From assembly GCA_945888475.1 (NCBI GenBank), contig CAMDAB010000006.1, positions 1 to 55,081 on the forward strand: a stretch of DNA of 55,081 nucleotides, read 5' to 3'. The notes beneath the pieces are model-generated. The model was not told the origin of the DNA and searched no databases. It saw nothing but the letters and a program-made list of their open reading frames with translations. This document shows positions 44,447-53,845 of this stretch, in pieces (position 1 is the first letter of the stretch; each line of letters starts with the position of its first letter). Origin of the DNA: Saprospira grandis DSM 2844. GTDB taxonomy: Bacteria; Bacteroidota; Bacteroidia; Chitinophagales; Saprospiraceae. The position numbers and the translations under genes were made by a program.

Positions 44447-46222
44447 ATGAGAATATCGGCTTCTATTGCAGCAATGTTAATGCTGTTAATTTTTCTTTTT
44501 ACTGAGAAAGCTGTTGCCAATAATGGAAATAATTTTCCGTTTAACAACAATGAAAATCCGCTGGATAGTATAGATATTATAATAGCTCGATTCCTAGATG
44601 ATTATCCAGAATATACAGACGAAGAGTACAGACAAAGACTTCAGGAAATCTCTGTCGAGATTAAATATATGCTTGAACCGCTCGTAAAAGAAAGAATCCT
44701 TGCCAGAACCGAAACATACCGCAGTTCAACTGAATTCATACTTGGAAAAAGTGATATGTACTTTCCTGTTTTTGAGGAATATTTGGCAAAATACAATGCA
44801 CCGCACCATTTAAAATACCTTCCAATCATTGAATCTAATCTAAATCCGGTTGCAAAATCATGGGCTGCCGCTGTAGGTTTATGGCAATTTATACCTAGTA
44901 CAGGAAAAATATATGGTCTGAGTAGTGATACTTATGTTGATGGAAGAAGTGATACCTATAAGGCGTCAGATGCGGCTGCCAATCTCCTGAGTTTTCTTTT
45001 TTCGAGATACAATGACTGGTCACTTGCACTTGCCGCTTACAATTGCGGTCCCGGCTGTGTTGATAACGCTGTTAGAGCTGCTAAAAGCAACGACTATTGG
45101 GTTGTGAGAAAGTACCTGCCCAAGGAAACCCAAAATTATGTTCCCTACTTTATGGCAATGGTTTATGTTGGTGAATATTTCGAATCTCACGATTTAATTC
45201 CAACAGCTATTTCAAGCGATTTAGCCTTGACAGATACCATTCACCTAGACGGTGCTGTGTCTATGATTGATCTCGCTAATGAGTTAGATTTACATCTCGA
45301 TACGCTGAAAATTTTAAATCCGGCATACAAAAGAAATTACATTCCCAAAGATCCAAATGGTCAGATTTTGGTACTTCCTGCAAGAATTGTTGCACAGGTA
45401 AGAGGTTATCAATCGGCTTTCGAAAGAGCCAAAACTATTCAGAAAAACAATCCTATTCGAGCCGTTCGCCGCATATCATCTCAGAAAGATTTAGAATGGC
45501 TTTGCCGTGCCCATCGTTGTACCATTGAAGATATTTTGCAATGGAACGAACTTCCGGCAGATTATAGCCCAAGCAAAGGTGATTTAATCGTTTTAAGAAA
45601 AAACCGATTGGTTGCCAACAAAGTCATTGCTGCTAAATCAGTTAAACAAATCGAAACCATTTCAATTCCTTCATTTAAAGTAACAGGTATCGATACCATC
45701 AACAACCGCATTTGCACTACTACTTCCGTTTTAATGAAACCAGGTAGATTTAACGATGGAATTGCCTGTACCCCACATATCGAACATCCTGTAAAAGCTT
45801 CTTCACGTTATAGGATTACATCATCGAGCTGCACACCTCGCTCAGTTGATGTTAACACTGTACCGAAAGCAGGAACATTCGGAGCTGAAAACAATCAAAA
45901 CCATGCTGCTCAGAATACGACACAATTGAATATAAAAGGTATTGGCCTGCTGCCCGAAGAAGGAAGCGGCAGCACAGGTGACCATCTTGGCGAGGAATAC
46001 AGCTATCCAATCGAGTCTTCTTTTTCTGATAATATCGAATCGATGGACAATAACACAATTTCTGAAGGAAATTCGCTACTGCCTGCCGATTTGCTTAAGA
46101 AAAACAGAATTACAGAACAGCAAACCGTTGAGGAAACTGAAAACTCAGTAAATAATAGTCAACTTCCAGAAAGAAACAGAGCAAGAAATATCAGAAGCAA
46201 TGACAATCCGAAACAGGATTAA
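44447..46222 (+). CDS. MltD-like lytic transglycosylase with LysM domains
   Basis: Cleaves the glycan strands of peptidoglycan. 591 residues from the ATG at 44447, which starts a signal peptide ending KAVANN; the upstream in-frame codons would add 20 residues before it. SLT domain at about 95-260: LPIIESNLNPVAKSWAAAVG with catalytic Glu 129, LWQFIPSTGKIYGL and LAAYNCGPGCVDNAV. Two LysM-like domains follow (IDLANELDLHLDTLKILNP and LCRAHRCTIEDILQWNELP). A Ser/Asn-rich tail of about 170 residues follows with no match. Confidence 0.92.
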   Translation: MRISASIAAMLMLLIFLFTEKAVANNGNNFPFNNNENPLDSIDIIIARFLDDYPEYTDEEYRQRLQEISVEIKYMLEPLVKERILARTETYRSSTEFILGKSDMYFPVFEEYLAKYNAPHHLKYLPIIESNLNPVAKSWAAAVGLWQFIPSTGKIYGLSSDTYVDGRSDTYKASDAAANLLSFLFSRYNDWSLALAAYNCGPGCVDNAVRAAKSNDYWVVRKYLPKETQNYVPYFMAMVYVGEYFESHDLIPTAISSDLALTDTIHLDGAVSMIDLANELDLHLDTLKILNPAYKRNYIPKDPNGQILVLPARIVAQVRGYQSAFERAKTIQKNNPIRAVRRISSQKDLEWLCRAHRCTIEDILQWNELPADYSPSKGDLIVLRKNRLVANKVIAAKSVKQIETISIPSFKVTGIDTINNRICTTTSVLMKPGRFNDGIACTPHIEHPVKASSRYRITSSSCTPRSVDVNTVPKAGTFGAENNQNHAAQNTTQLNIKGIGLLPEEGSGSTGDHLGEEYSYPIESSFSDNIESMDNNTISEGNSLLPADLLKKNRITEQQTVEETENSVNNSQLPERNRARNIRSNDNPKQD

Positions 46223-46240
46223 TCCTGTTAATCAAAATAA

Positions 46241-46270
46241 AAAAATCCGACCTCTGTGTCGGATTTTTTT
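46241..46270 (+). terminator. Terminator after the lytic transglycosylase gene
   Basis: AAAAATCCGAC and GTCGGATTTTT pair around CTCTGT, followed by T. A smaller CAGGATTAATCCTG palindrome lies just upstream at 46214-46227. Confidence 0.85.
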
Positions 46271-46486
46271 ATTATGATAGGGTTCGAAATCTATTTTCTA
46301 AAATTCAGAAAAGGAATAAATGGATCAAGTAAATAATATCTGCCCTAAGCAAAAATTTTCTCAAGTCTAAAGCGGAAAAAGTAGTATCAGTTACAGCTGC
46401 TAAGTTAGTTCTGAAGACTCTAATTTTGGCATTAAATGACTCGGCATTTACGTTATTGTTTCTAATAAATCATTGTTTCAAGAAAC

Positions 46487-48205
46487 CTAAATTGAGTGTC
46501 GGACATACATGTATAAATCTGTTCTCCTTATTTTCATGAAAGCAGGATTCACATAGCGTTCAATAAATTTGAGTCGATCGTGATAATATGTTTTACTTTC
46601 AATCACCTGCAGTATTTTATATAGGGCTATATCCCAACCAGGCTCGGCAAATCTTTTCAGGTATTTAATTACTTTTTCAAGCAGGTCTTTTCTGTGCCCG
46701 CTATAAAAAAGTGTTGAAACCAGATTTAGTAAAATTGAATCAGGTATACCACCGGCATTGATCATTTCGAACCCTAGTTTCAAGTTTAAACTATCTTTGC
46801 TTTTTAAGATGGCAAGCAGTCCGTTTGCAATATCTTCATCAGCATTCATCAGGTAAGGCAATTCATCATTTATCGAGGTCAAAAGACTGAATTCGGTCTT
46901 CAATCGCCATTTCCCCGAAAATATTTCATATAAATCTTCTGTTTCTAAAATTTTAGGACTTATGATAACAACATCGACTTTTTCATTCAGTTCTCTTGCT
47001 ATTTTAATTCCTTTCGTTCTAGCCAATTTACTGAGCTCACTTTTAAAACCAGACCATGAATCCCAAAAATAAACAATATCATCTTTTTTTAATGGTAAAC
47101 TATCTAATGCATGAACATAAGCAAATTCTCTTGTAAAATGAAAATCAAATTTTAACAACTCAGTTATACAGTTCAGTTTAAATTCCTTTGTACGATTTGG
47201 ATGCAGAAAATGAATCAAAGCCAACTCATTTTTAAGATTGCTCGATGCAGTTTTAAACGATTTAGATGAAATAAAATCCATTAGCGGCCTGAAACAAATT
47301 ATTTTATTCGATTTTTGTTCAATCCAATCCAGTGCATTTAGAGGAAGATAAATTTTAAAATCTGACTCGATATCTAAGTATCTTAATTTTTGATGCTGAA
47401 AAACCTTTTCATCAAGGCTGTTAAATGCGTTGTGCCCTATACATAACTTTTTCAGATTTTCAATTTCCACAATGCTGTCTGGAAAGGCCTTAAACTCATT
47501 ATTGCTTAGGTTCAGTTCTTCTAACTTTGGTAATGAAACGAAGTTACAATCAATATCTTTCAATTGGTTAAAGCTGAAATCAATTCGCTTTAAATTTTTT
47601 AACTCAGCAATATTTTCAGGTAAGGCGCTAAAACAATTATGAACAATGGAAAGACTTTCTAGCTTTTTGTATTTTAATACCGAATCAGGGATTTTACGAA
47701 GCTTATTTTCCTTGAGTACAATCGATTTTAATGTCTTTAACTTCCCAATCATAGCATGAAATTGAGTGAGATCAGCGCCTAAAAAGATAAGCTCTTTGAT
47801 GTTGGATTCAGAAAAATCAGTCTCCAGAAGATTTTTTAAATCGGTATTTTCGATGTACAAACATTTGATCGAACTGTTTTTCAGAATATCTTCGGTAAAT
47901 TTTTCAATTTTACAGTTTATCAGTTTCAGCTCCATTAGATTTGATGCAACTAAAATACCATCGGGAATTTTGCTAAAACTACATCCACTAAGGGTAAGTG
48001 ATTTCAGACTTTTTAATTCATAAATTTGTTTTGGAAAAAAATAATGCGAGGGGAAGTCGCGCAAGATAAGTTTTTCTAGTTTTTCTAGTTTTAAAATTTT
48101 CGAGATCTCTAAATCGCGGGTTTCTCTGTAGTTAAGAACAAGTTCGGTAGCAGTTGTTTTGTGGGCAATAGCCGATTCTAAATGATTAAATTTTTCACTC
48201 ATCAT
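46487..48205 (-). CDS. LRR protein with BRCT-like segment
   Basis: 572 residues, no signal peptide. Residues about 20-300 hold about eleven leucine-rich repeats (for example LKSLTLSGCSFSKIPDGI, LNLSNNEFKAFPDSI). Residues about 375-420 (YFWDSWSGFKSELSKLAR, KVDVVIIS) resemble the first half of a BRCT domain: a G following a strand, a helix, and a VDVVI strand. The C-terminal 150 residues are helical with HEAT/TPR-like pairs (LLEKVIKYLKRFAEPGW). No ATPase or TIR domain is visible. Function is not known; a protein-binding scaffold is likely. Confidence 0.75.
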   Translation of the reverse strand: MMSEKFNHLESAIAHKTTATELVLNYRETRDLEISKILKLEKLEKLILRDFPSHYFFPKQIYELKSLKSLTLSGCSFSKIPDGILVASNLMELKLINCKIEKFTEDILKNSSIKCLYIENTDLKNLLETDFSESNIKELIFLGADLTQFHAMIGKLKTLKSIVLKENKLRKIPDSVLKYKKLESLSIVHNCFSALPENIAELKNLKRIDFSFNQLKDIDCNFVSLPKLEELNLSNNEFKAFPDSIVEIENLKKLCIGHNAFNSLDEKVFQHQKLRYLDIESDFKIYLPLNALDWIEQKSNKIICFRPLMDFISSKSFKTASSNLKNELALIHFLHPNRTKEFKLNCITELLKFDFHFTREFAYVHALDSLPLKKDDIVYFWDSWSGFKSELSKLARTKGIKIARELNEKVDVVIISPKILETEDLYEIFSGKWRLKTEFSLLTSINDELPYLMNADEDIANGLLAILKSKDSLNLKLGFEMINAGGIPDSILLNLVSTLFYSGHRKDLLEKVIKYLKRFAEPGWDIALYKILQVIESKTYYHDRLKFIERYVNPAFMKIRRTDLYMYVRHSI

Positions 48206-48298
48206 CTGTTATTTTTTGTTAGGTTAACTTGTGAAAAAGCACTAACACGATTTTCGATGATAAAATGCCCGAAACTATCACTTATTTTAAAAAAATTA

Positions 48299-48330
48299 AA
48301 AAAGCCTCAAAAACTGAATTCTGAGGCTTT
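48299..48330 (-). terminator. Terminator of the RNase G gene
   Basis: AAAAGCCTCA (48299-48308) pairs with TGAGGCTTTT (48321-48330), with T-rich sequence following on the minus strand. Confidence 0.85.
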
Positions 48331-48343
48331 TCGAGGAAATTAA

Positions 48344-49909
48344 CTAGGCAAGTCTTATTTCATCATTATTTTCGTTGATAAACTTGTAGGAGGTAAGGGC
48401 ATAGTCATTATCAGGACTTATATAAATCCATTTTTTATATTCCTTCCACCATTTCATCTGTAATGAACTGAAGAACCAGCCTCGTTTAAGGTAGGCGTGA
48501 ATAAATGGGTGAACGATCAGACTCAGTTTTTGAGGGCGTTGAGAGCCCATGATGATATCCAAATCTCTTTTTATTTCATCCGTTACCAATAATGAAGACT
48601 GAATTTTACCTGTTCCCATACAGGTAGGACATTTCTCGGCAGTTACTATATTTACCTGAGGCCTTACACGTTCGCGTGTTATCTGCATGAGCCCAAATTT
48701 CGAAATGGGTAAAATTGTATGTTTGGCCTTATCGCCGCTCATGAATTTTTTCATTTCCTGGTAGAGCAGATTCCTGTTTTCGGTAATGCGCATATCGATA
48801 AAATCGACGATAATAATACCGCCAATATCGCGCAATCTGAGTTGACGAGCGATTTCCTCGGCAGCTTCTGTATTTACTCTGGTTGCGTTTTCCTCCTGAT
48901 CGGAACTCACCATTTTGTGGCCGCTATTGACATCTACAACATGCATAGCCTCCGTGTGTTCTAACACTATATAGGCACCGCTTGCCATGGTGGAAGTTTT
49001 ACCAAAAGAAGCTTTAATTTGTCTTGTAACGCCGTAATGGTCGTAGATAGGTCGTGGGCCAGGATGCAGTTTTACCAAATCTTTTTTACCTGGGGCTACT
49101 TTTTCCAATTCATCACTGACCTGCTCATACATTTCTTTACTGTCGACCACAACTCTTGTAAATGTATCGTTCCAGAAATCTCTAATGATGGTTTGAGTTT
49201 TGTTACCTTCGCTCAAACATTTCAAAGGACCAATTGCATTATGTAGCTGCAGGTACATCTGATCCCATTTATTAATCAGATCCTTTATGTCATCATGTAT
49301 CTCGGCTACATTTTTTCCTTCGGCAGCAGTTCTGACAATAAAACCGAAGTTTTTGGGGCGCAGATTCTCCACCATAGTCTTCAGACGTGTTCTTTCAGTT
49401 TCAGTACTAATTTTTTTTGAAACTGCAACTGTACTCGAAAAAGGTGTGAGTACCAGGTATCTTCCTGCAATGGTTATTTCGCAGCAAAGTCTGGGCCCTT
49501 TTGTAGAAATGGGTTCCTTGAGTACCTGAACCAATACAAGCTGCCCTTTTTTTAGTACATTCGATACTTTACCTTTGGGCATTTTAGGTATATCTGGTTC
49601 AACAATGAAATCAGTAAGCTGACCATTTTTTTGACCACCGGAAATTCCGTTATTTGTAAATTTTTGTACTGAGCGCAATTTTGGTCCCAAATCGGTGTAA
49701 TGCAGAAAGGCATCTTTCTCTTTCAGCCCGATGTCAACAAATGCTGCATTTAAGCCTGGTAAAAGTTTAGAGATTTTCCCAAGATATATGTCACCCACAG
49801 CCAATCCGCTGACAGGTTTCTGATTATGCAGTTCAACCAGTTTTTTATTTTCGAGCAACGCGATTTGCGTTTCTTTAGCACCCGACGTTATGATAAGTTC
49901 TTTTTCCAA
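48344..49909 (-). CDS. rng: Ribonuclease G / RNase E family
   Basis: Single-strand-specific endoribonuclease used in rRNA maturation and mRNA decay. The 521 residues show the S1 domain (VGDIYLGKISKLLPGLNAAF) near the front, the DNase I-like catalytic part with IIIVDFIDMRI (metal-binding Asp) and the zinc link CPTCMGTGKI. Length agrees with RNase G rather than RNase E, as it lacks a C-terminal scaffold. The start appears to be TTG at 49909. Confidence 0.93.
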   Translation of the reverse strand: MEKELIITSGAKETQIALLENKKLVELHNQKPVSGLAVGDIYLGKISKLLPGLNAAFVDIGLKEKDAFLHYTDLGPKLRSVQKFTNNGISGGQKNGQLTDFIVEPDIPKMPKGKVSNVLKKGQLVLVQVLKEPISTKGPRLCCEITIAGRYLVLTPFSSTVAVSKKISTETERTRLKTMVENLRPKNFGFIVRTAAEGKNVAEIHDDIKDLINKWDQMYLQLHNAIGPLKCLSEGNKTQTIIRDFWNDTFTRVVVDSKEMYEQVSDELEKVAPGKKDLVKLHPGPRPIYDHYGVTRQIKASFGKTSTMASGAYIVLEHTEAMHVVDVNSGHKMVSSDQEENATRVNTEAAEEIARQLRLRDIGGIIIVDFIDMRITENRNLLYQEMKKFMSGDKAKHTILPISKFGLMQITRERVRPQVNIVTAEKCPTCMGTGKIQSSLLVTDEIKRDLDIIMGSQRPQKLSLIVHPFIHAYLKRGWFFSSLQMKWWKEYKKWIYISPDNDYALTSYKFINENNDEIRLA

Positions 49910-50119
49910 GGCCTTGATTTGAATTCGTTAATTTAATAATAGGACATAAATGAGTTGATTGAGAAAAATTAGATTTTCACAACAAGCAATAAAGCCGTAC
50001 TTTTTACAGGCTACAGGAAATCAAGGTAGGTATAAATAGGACTTCAAAAAAAAAGGGCAAGACACTTACGGGCTCACCCTCTGAAAAAATTTCGAATTAT
50101 TTTTTACTACAAGTCAGAA

Positions 50120-50215
50120 TTATTTCTTCTTCTTCTTGTGACGATTTTTGCGAAGGCGCTTTTTGCGTTTGTGTGTCGCAATCTTATGTCTCTTACGTTT
50201 TTTTCCGCAGGGCAT
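50120..50215 (-). CDS. 31-residue basic AURKAIP1/COX24 (mS38-like) protein
   Basis: Translated by hand from the ATG at 50215: MPCGKKRKRHKIATHKRKKR followed by LRKNRHKKKKK. About 60 percent of residues are Lys or Arg. This is the signature of the very small Bacteroidota proteins with the AURKAIP1/COX24 (PF08213) motif, related to the mitochondrial ribosomal protein mS38. It probably binds rRNA. It lies between the RNase G gene and the TPR gene and is easily missed because of its length. Confidence 0.88.
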   Translation of the reverse strand: MPCGKKRKRHKIATHKRKKRLRKNRHKKKKK

Positions 50216-50275
50216 AGTGCAGGTTTTTAAAAGTTAAAAAAATCATTTTTATTTTGACAAGAAGCAATACTATCT

Positions 50276-51163
50276 TTACTTCTTTTCAAGTTTTTCCAAA
50301 TTCATTTTGAGTTCCTGCTGAACCGATGGATTATCGGCAGTGAGCTCAATACATTTTTTGTAATGAAAAGCAGACTTTACCTTGTCATCAACTTTGGCAT
50401 AAGCCTCAGCTAAAGAAAAATGAGCTTCCAATACTATAGCTGCCTCGGCAGTATTTTTATCTCCAGCCAATTTCAAAACTTTTTCAAATCTTGGTATGGC
50501 TTTTTGCATATCGCCTGATCTGGTGAAAGACAGACGACCTAGCTGCAAATTAATACTGATATTGTTTGGATGTTTTTTATCGAGTTCCAACAATTTCTGT
50601 GCACCGGTCATGGGCATCACTTTTGGATCTGCCATACTCAACTCTACATACATCACTGCCTCATTAATTGCATAATGTATGCTGTCAGGCTCAAGCTCCG
50701 ATGCTTTTTTGAAAGCATCAACAGCTTTATGCCCCAAATACTTTTTCAGTGCTTGGTCGACAATCTCTTTGTTAAAGGCAATGCCATAAGTTGAACCACT
50801 GATCGCCCAAGCCTCACCGCTTGGTTTAAGTTCGGCAACTTTCTGAGCAAAATAACCTCCTGCTGAAAAATTGCCGAACTCGTTCCAGGTTCTTGATATC
50901 AATTTCAAAATTAAAACTTCTTCTTCTAGATTTCTAGCTTGTGCTTTCTGTTGTTCTAGGTTCGACAAAACATTGAGTTGAGCACTGTCTAAGGCAGCTT
51001 TAGCTCCGGCAAGCATTGCCTGATCATTGAGCGGCGGTAGTGTGTCAGTAGCAGCCTCAGCCCCTTTTTTATGCAGTGGTTTGGTTCTTCCAAAGGTCAA
51101 CAGCATAATAAAAAGCAATACTGAAACGGCAATTACAAGGATTTGTGTTATGTTCAAACGCAT
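50276..51163 (-). CDS. Membrane-anchored TPR protein
   Basis: 295 residues: an N-terminal membrane anchor (ILVIAVSVLLFIMLLTFG), a Lys/Ala linker, and a TPR array from about residue 90 to the end: KALELEP-type helices here as FKKASELEPDSIHYAINEAVM (quoted: ASELEPDSIHYAINEAVM), LQLGRLSFTRSGDMQKAI and AHFSLAEAYAKVDDKVKSA. It faces the periplasm or cytoplasm depending on anchor orientation and is likely a scaffold. Placed between the mS38-like and HU genes. Confidence 0.82.
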   Translation of the reverse strand: MRLNITQILVIAVSVLLFIMLLTFGRTKPLHKKGAEAATDTLPPLNDQAMLAGAKAALDSAQLNVLSNLEQQKAQARNLEEEVLILKLISRTWNEFGNFSAGGYFAQKVAELKPSGEAWAISGSTYGIAFNKEIVDQALKKYLGHKAVDAFKKASELEPDSIHYAINEAVMYVELSMADPKVMPMTGAQKLLELDKKHPNNISINLQLGRLSFTRSGDMQKAIPRFEKVLKLAGDKNTAEAAIVLEAHFSLAEAYAKVDDKVKSAFHYKKCIELTADNPSVQQELKMNLEKLEKK

Positions 51164-51235
51164 AAGCGTGGCTAAGAAATTTCAACCGATTGCTTTTCGA
51201 GCAAAATTAAATTGGAGAAATGGGGCGGATGAAAC

Positions 51236-51541
51236 TTATTTTTTCTTCTCTTCTTCGGATTTCAAAGTAGATTTTACTTTGTCAACGAAAACTTTAGCAG
51301 GTTTAAAAGCCGGGATGAAATGTTCCGGAATTTCGATAGATTTATTGGCTTTAATGTTGCGACCAACTTTGCGGGCACGTTTTTTAGCAATAAAGCTTCC
51401 AAATCCACGTACATATACGTTCTCGCCTTCTGCGATGCTTTCTTTAACTTCTTTGAAGAAAGTTTCCAATGTTAGGAGTATGTCATATTTAGAGATTTCT
51501 GTTTTCTCTGAAATACGAGATACAAGATCAGCTTTTCTCAT
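51236..51541 (-). CDS. HU/IHF family DNA-binding protein
   Basis: 101 residues. MRKADLVSRISEKTEISK opens the helical body, VYVRGFGSFIAKKRARKVGR leads into the DNA-binding arm, and IPEHFIPAFKPAKVFVDKV closes it. The canonical NP at the arm tip reads NIK here. Binds and bends DNA. Strong promoter at 51571-51602. Confidence 0.93.
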   Translation of the reverse strand: MRKADLVSRISEKTEISKYDILLTLETFFKEVKESIAEGENVYVRGFGSFIAKKRARKVGRNIKANKSIEIPEHFIPAFKPAKVFVDKVKSTLKSEEEKKK

Positions 51542-51570
51542 TCTCTTCTTTTTATTTTAAAAAGGTTCTA

Positions 51571-51602
51571 CAAATTTATATTTTTCTGAAAGTGTTTGCA
51601 AA
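51571..51602 (-). promoter_or_regulatory. Promoter for the HU/IHF gene
   Basis: Minus-strand TTTG (51602-51599), 20 bases, TAAATTTG (51578-51571), 30 bases before the ATG. Exact match to the consensus. Confidence 0.7.
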
Positions 51603-51776
51603 TGTCGTACTTTTTTCAGAAAAAGAAAATTTATAGCCTATGAATTTTGATTTTTTTGGACATTTGACAATTTTATAAGTAATTAAAAATGAAAAGTTAA
51701 TTTTCAGCCCACAAAAACTCAAGTATTTTGAATCGATTTCATATTAAAAAAAACCTAATTTTTAAATAATTATAAT

Positions 51777-52394
51777 TCAAAACAAAGTACCCTGTTCAAC
51801 ATCTGGCGGAAGCAGCGTAAAACTTTGCCTGTGATGAACAGTAATGCCATTATTCCTTATTCCTTCTCTATGTTTTTTGGTGGGATATCCCTTGTTTTCA
51901 TTCCAGCTATAAAAAGGAAATTCTATATGTAATCTGTCCATAGATTCATCTCTGTAGGTTTTGGCCAAGATAGAAGCTGCCGCAATAGAAAGATATCTTC
52001 CATCACCTTTGATAATACAATGGTGCGGAACATTTTGGTACTTTTTGAAGCGGTTACCGTCAATAAGCAACAATTCTGGCATAACTATCAACTGACCGAC
52101 CGCTCTGTGCATGGCCAATATAGACGCATTCAAAATATTGATTTTATCAATTTCTGCCGGAGAAACCTCTGCCACAGCCCACGCAATTGCATCCTGTTCA
52201 ATCTGTGGCTTTAGCTTCTGCCGTTGTTTCTCATTTAACTTTTTGGAGTCATTCAAAAGTGGGTTGCTGTAATCTTTGGGCAAAATTACTGCAGCGGCAA
52301 AGACCGGTCCTGCAAGGCAGCCCCTACCCGCTTCATCGCAGCCGGCTTCGATAAGTAAAGGGTCTAAAAAAGCTAACAACATTTTGGCTATCAT
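51777..52394 (-). CDS. rnhB: Ribonuclease HII
   Basis: Cleaves RNA in RNA/DNA hybrids and single ribonucleotides. The 205 residues have the type 2 marks: [12 protein letters not shown] (Asp 20, Glu 21), [19 protein letters not shown] and [14 protein letters not shown] second possible start (Met 5, at 52382) is equally good. It follows the DUF2851 gene by 21 bases. Confidence 0.96.
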   Translation of the reverse strand: MIAKMLLAFLDPLLIEAGCDEAGRGCLAGPVFAAAVILPKDYSNPLLNDSKKLNEKQRQKLKPQIEQDAIAWAVAEVSPAEIDKINILNASILAMHRAVGQLIVMPELLLIDGNRFKKYQNVPHHCIIKGDGRYLSIAAASILAKTYRDESMDRLHIEFPFYSWNENKGYPTKKHREGIRNNGITVHHRQSFTLLPPDVEQGTLF

Positions 52395-52415
52395 TTATAA
52401 TGTAAAAATAGACAT

Positions 52416-53690
52416 TTATCTCATTATCTGATTGCCTACAGCGCATTCCAAACAATTTTTTGGTTCACAATAATGTCTTTTCAGGTGTATGAGTGCCTGG
52501 GTCTGATGCGCATTCTCCACCCTCAGGCCAAGGCCTTTCCAGATTCTAATAATTGAATTCTCCTCGGCTCCGGTTTGCTCCAGCCATGACAATGCCCTGT
52601 CGTACAAGTCTTCGCGTTGCATCAATCTGCCATAATGAAACAAAAAAGGCACAAGGGTATTGATAACTATATTTTGTATTGCCAAATCGCCCAGACTTTT
52701 CTGCTGCCTTTTTTGAGTATTGTCCTCAAATCGGTAATGTTCGAGCCAATAGTCCGAAACCTTTAAATGAAAATTCTTTTCAATCTCAGGTAGGTCTATT
52801 GTTTCCAATAATGTAGAAAAAAGATGATTCGACCTGTAAATAAGTTGTGCAAACAGCGCAATTCTAATTGACGGAAATGCCGCAGGTCGCATTCTGCCAA
52901 ATTTCCAGGCCGATCCCAGCATTGGCATCAAACCGTATTTGTTTTGCAGGAAATGGTATTCATCCTGCAATTTTTTTGGATAATGATCAACGAAATCGAC
53001 TTCGAGCAGTCCAGCCTGACCAAAAAGCAAAGCCTCTATCTGTATCAAATTTTCTTTATGTTTGGCCAAAATTTTCAGTGGCAGACTACGGGCAAGTAAC
53101 TCAAAAGGCTCTGTGTTTATTGGGCTGCCAAAATTTCTCGCCAAAAACATATAAAAGGTTTGTTCCCAATTAAATCGGCTGCTAACCAATTCTCTGCCGA
53201 TATATGCGGTTTTATATTCTAGTCTTTCAACGGCAAGTCTTTCGAGCCACATATAAACTGTCAGCTCAGGAACTTTCGAAAAGTGCTTTGCACAGGGAAT
53301 ACTCTCAGGATTGTTGAAGAGGTACAGACTTTTACGGATAATTTCTTCCGAAATTCTTGATTTTAAAATTAAGGTCGGAATCTTGCTCCCATCCTTCCGA
53401 ATCAGCTCTGTATCTTTTTCATAAACAACATGTAGTATGACATTGTCGTATGCACCATCGCCATCGTGTTTGTGCTTGTGCCAATCAGATGCTGAAAGGT
53501 GCAGCTCCACCTGTCCTACCCAAAGCTTATCGCCAATGCGTATTCTAGCCTCACTGAAATCAGGTCCCGAATTCCTGTTGTGTATACCCGGCTGTAAAAT
53601 ATCTACAACCTCATCATCCGATGTTTTTAAATCTGAATGATCAAATAGTCTGAATTTCCATACATAATGCAATAATGCCTCGGGGAACAT
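52416..53690 (-). CDS. DUF2851 protein
   Basis: 424 residues. EALLHYVWKFRLFD at the front, NSGPDFSEARI, WVGQVELHLSASDWHKHKHD and NVILHVVYEKD are the DUF2851 pattern, a family largely confined to Bacteroidota. The conserved Asp/Glu/Lys-like arrangement GPDF...QVELH recalls PD-(D/E)XK nuclease cores, but I cannot confirm that. Ends CEPKNCLECAVGNQIM. In an operon with rnhB. Confidence 0.88.
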   Translation of the reverse strand: MFPEALLHYVWKFRLFDHSDLKTSDDEVVDILQPGIHNRNSGPDFSEARIRIGDKLWVGQVELHLSASDWHKHKHDGDGAYDNVILHVVYEKDTELIRKDGSKIPTLILKSRISEEIIRKSLYLFNNPESIPCAKHFSKVPELTVYMWLERLAVERLEYKTAYIGRELVSSRFNWEQTFYMFLARNFGSPINTEPFELLARSLPLKILAKHKENLIQIEALLFGQAGLLEVDFVDHYPKKLQDEYHFLQNKYGLMPMLGSAWKFGRMRPAAFPSIRIALFAQLIYRSNHLFSTLLETIDLPEIEKNFHLKVSDYWLEHYRFEDNTQKRQQKSLGDLAIQNIVINTLVPFLFHYGRLMQREDLYDRALSWLEQTGAEENSIIRIWKGLGLRVENAHQTQALIHLKRHYCEPKNCLECAVGNQIMR

Positions 53691-53723
53691 ATTTTAATTA
53701 TTTTTTAGTTAAAAATGAGGATT

Positions 53724-53757
53724 TTGCCCTAAAAAAACCATTTTCGTTTTTAGGCAA
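53724..53757. promoter_or_regulatory. Inverted repeat between divergent genes
   Basis: TTGCC(C)TAAAAA and TTTTTAGGCAA separated by about 11 bases, between the DUF2851 and glycosyltransferase starts. It could be an operator or attenuator; no partner is evident. Confidence 0.4.
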
Positions 53758-53845
53758 CCCCAAATTTACACAATTTCGAAGACAAAATCAAGTGGATTTT
53801 AAAAATAAAGCCTATTTTAGAAAAAATTATTGATTGTTTGCAAAG

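Noticed and set aside
46281..46290. GGTTCGAAAT, resembling a tRNA T-arm
   Set aside because: No acceptor stem, D-arm or anticodon arm can be formed around it.
50040..50085. GC-richer stretch followed by T-run on the minus strand, considered as a terminator for the 31-residue gene
   Set aside because: The possible arms pair poorly (several mismatches), so it was not listed.
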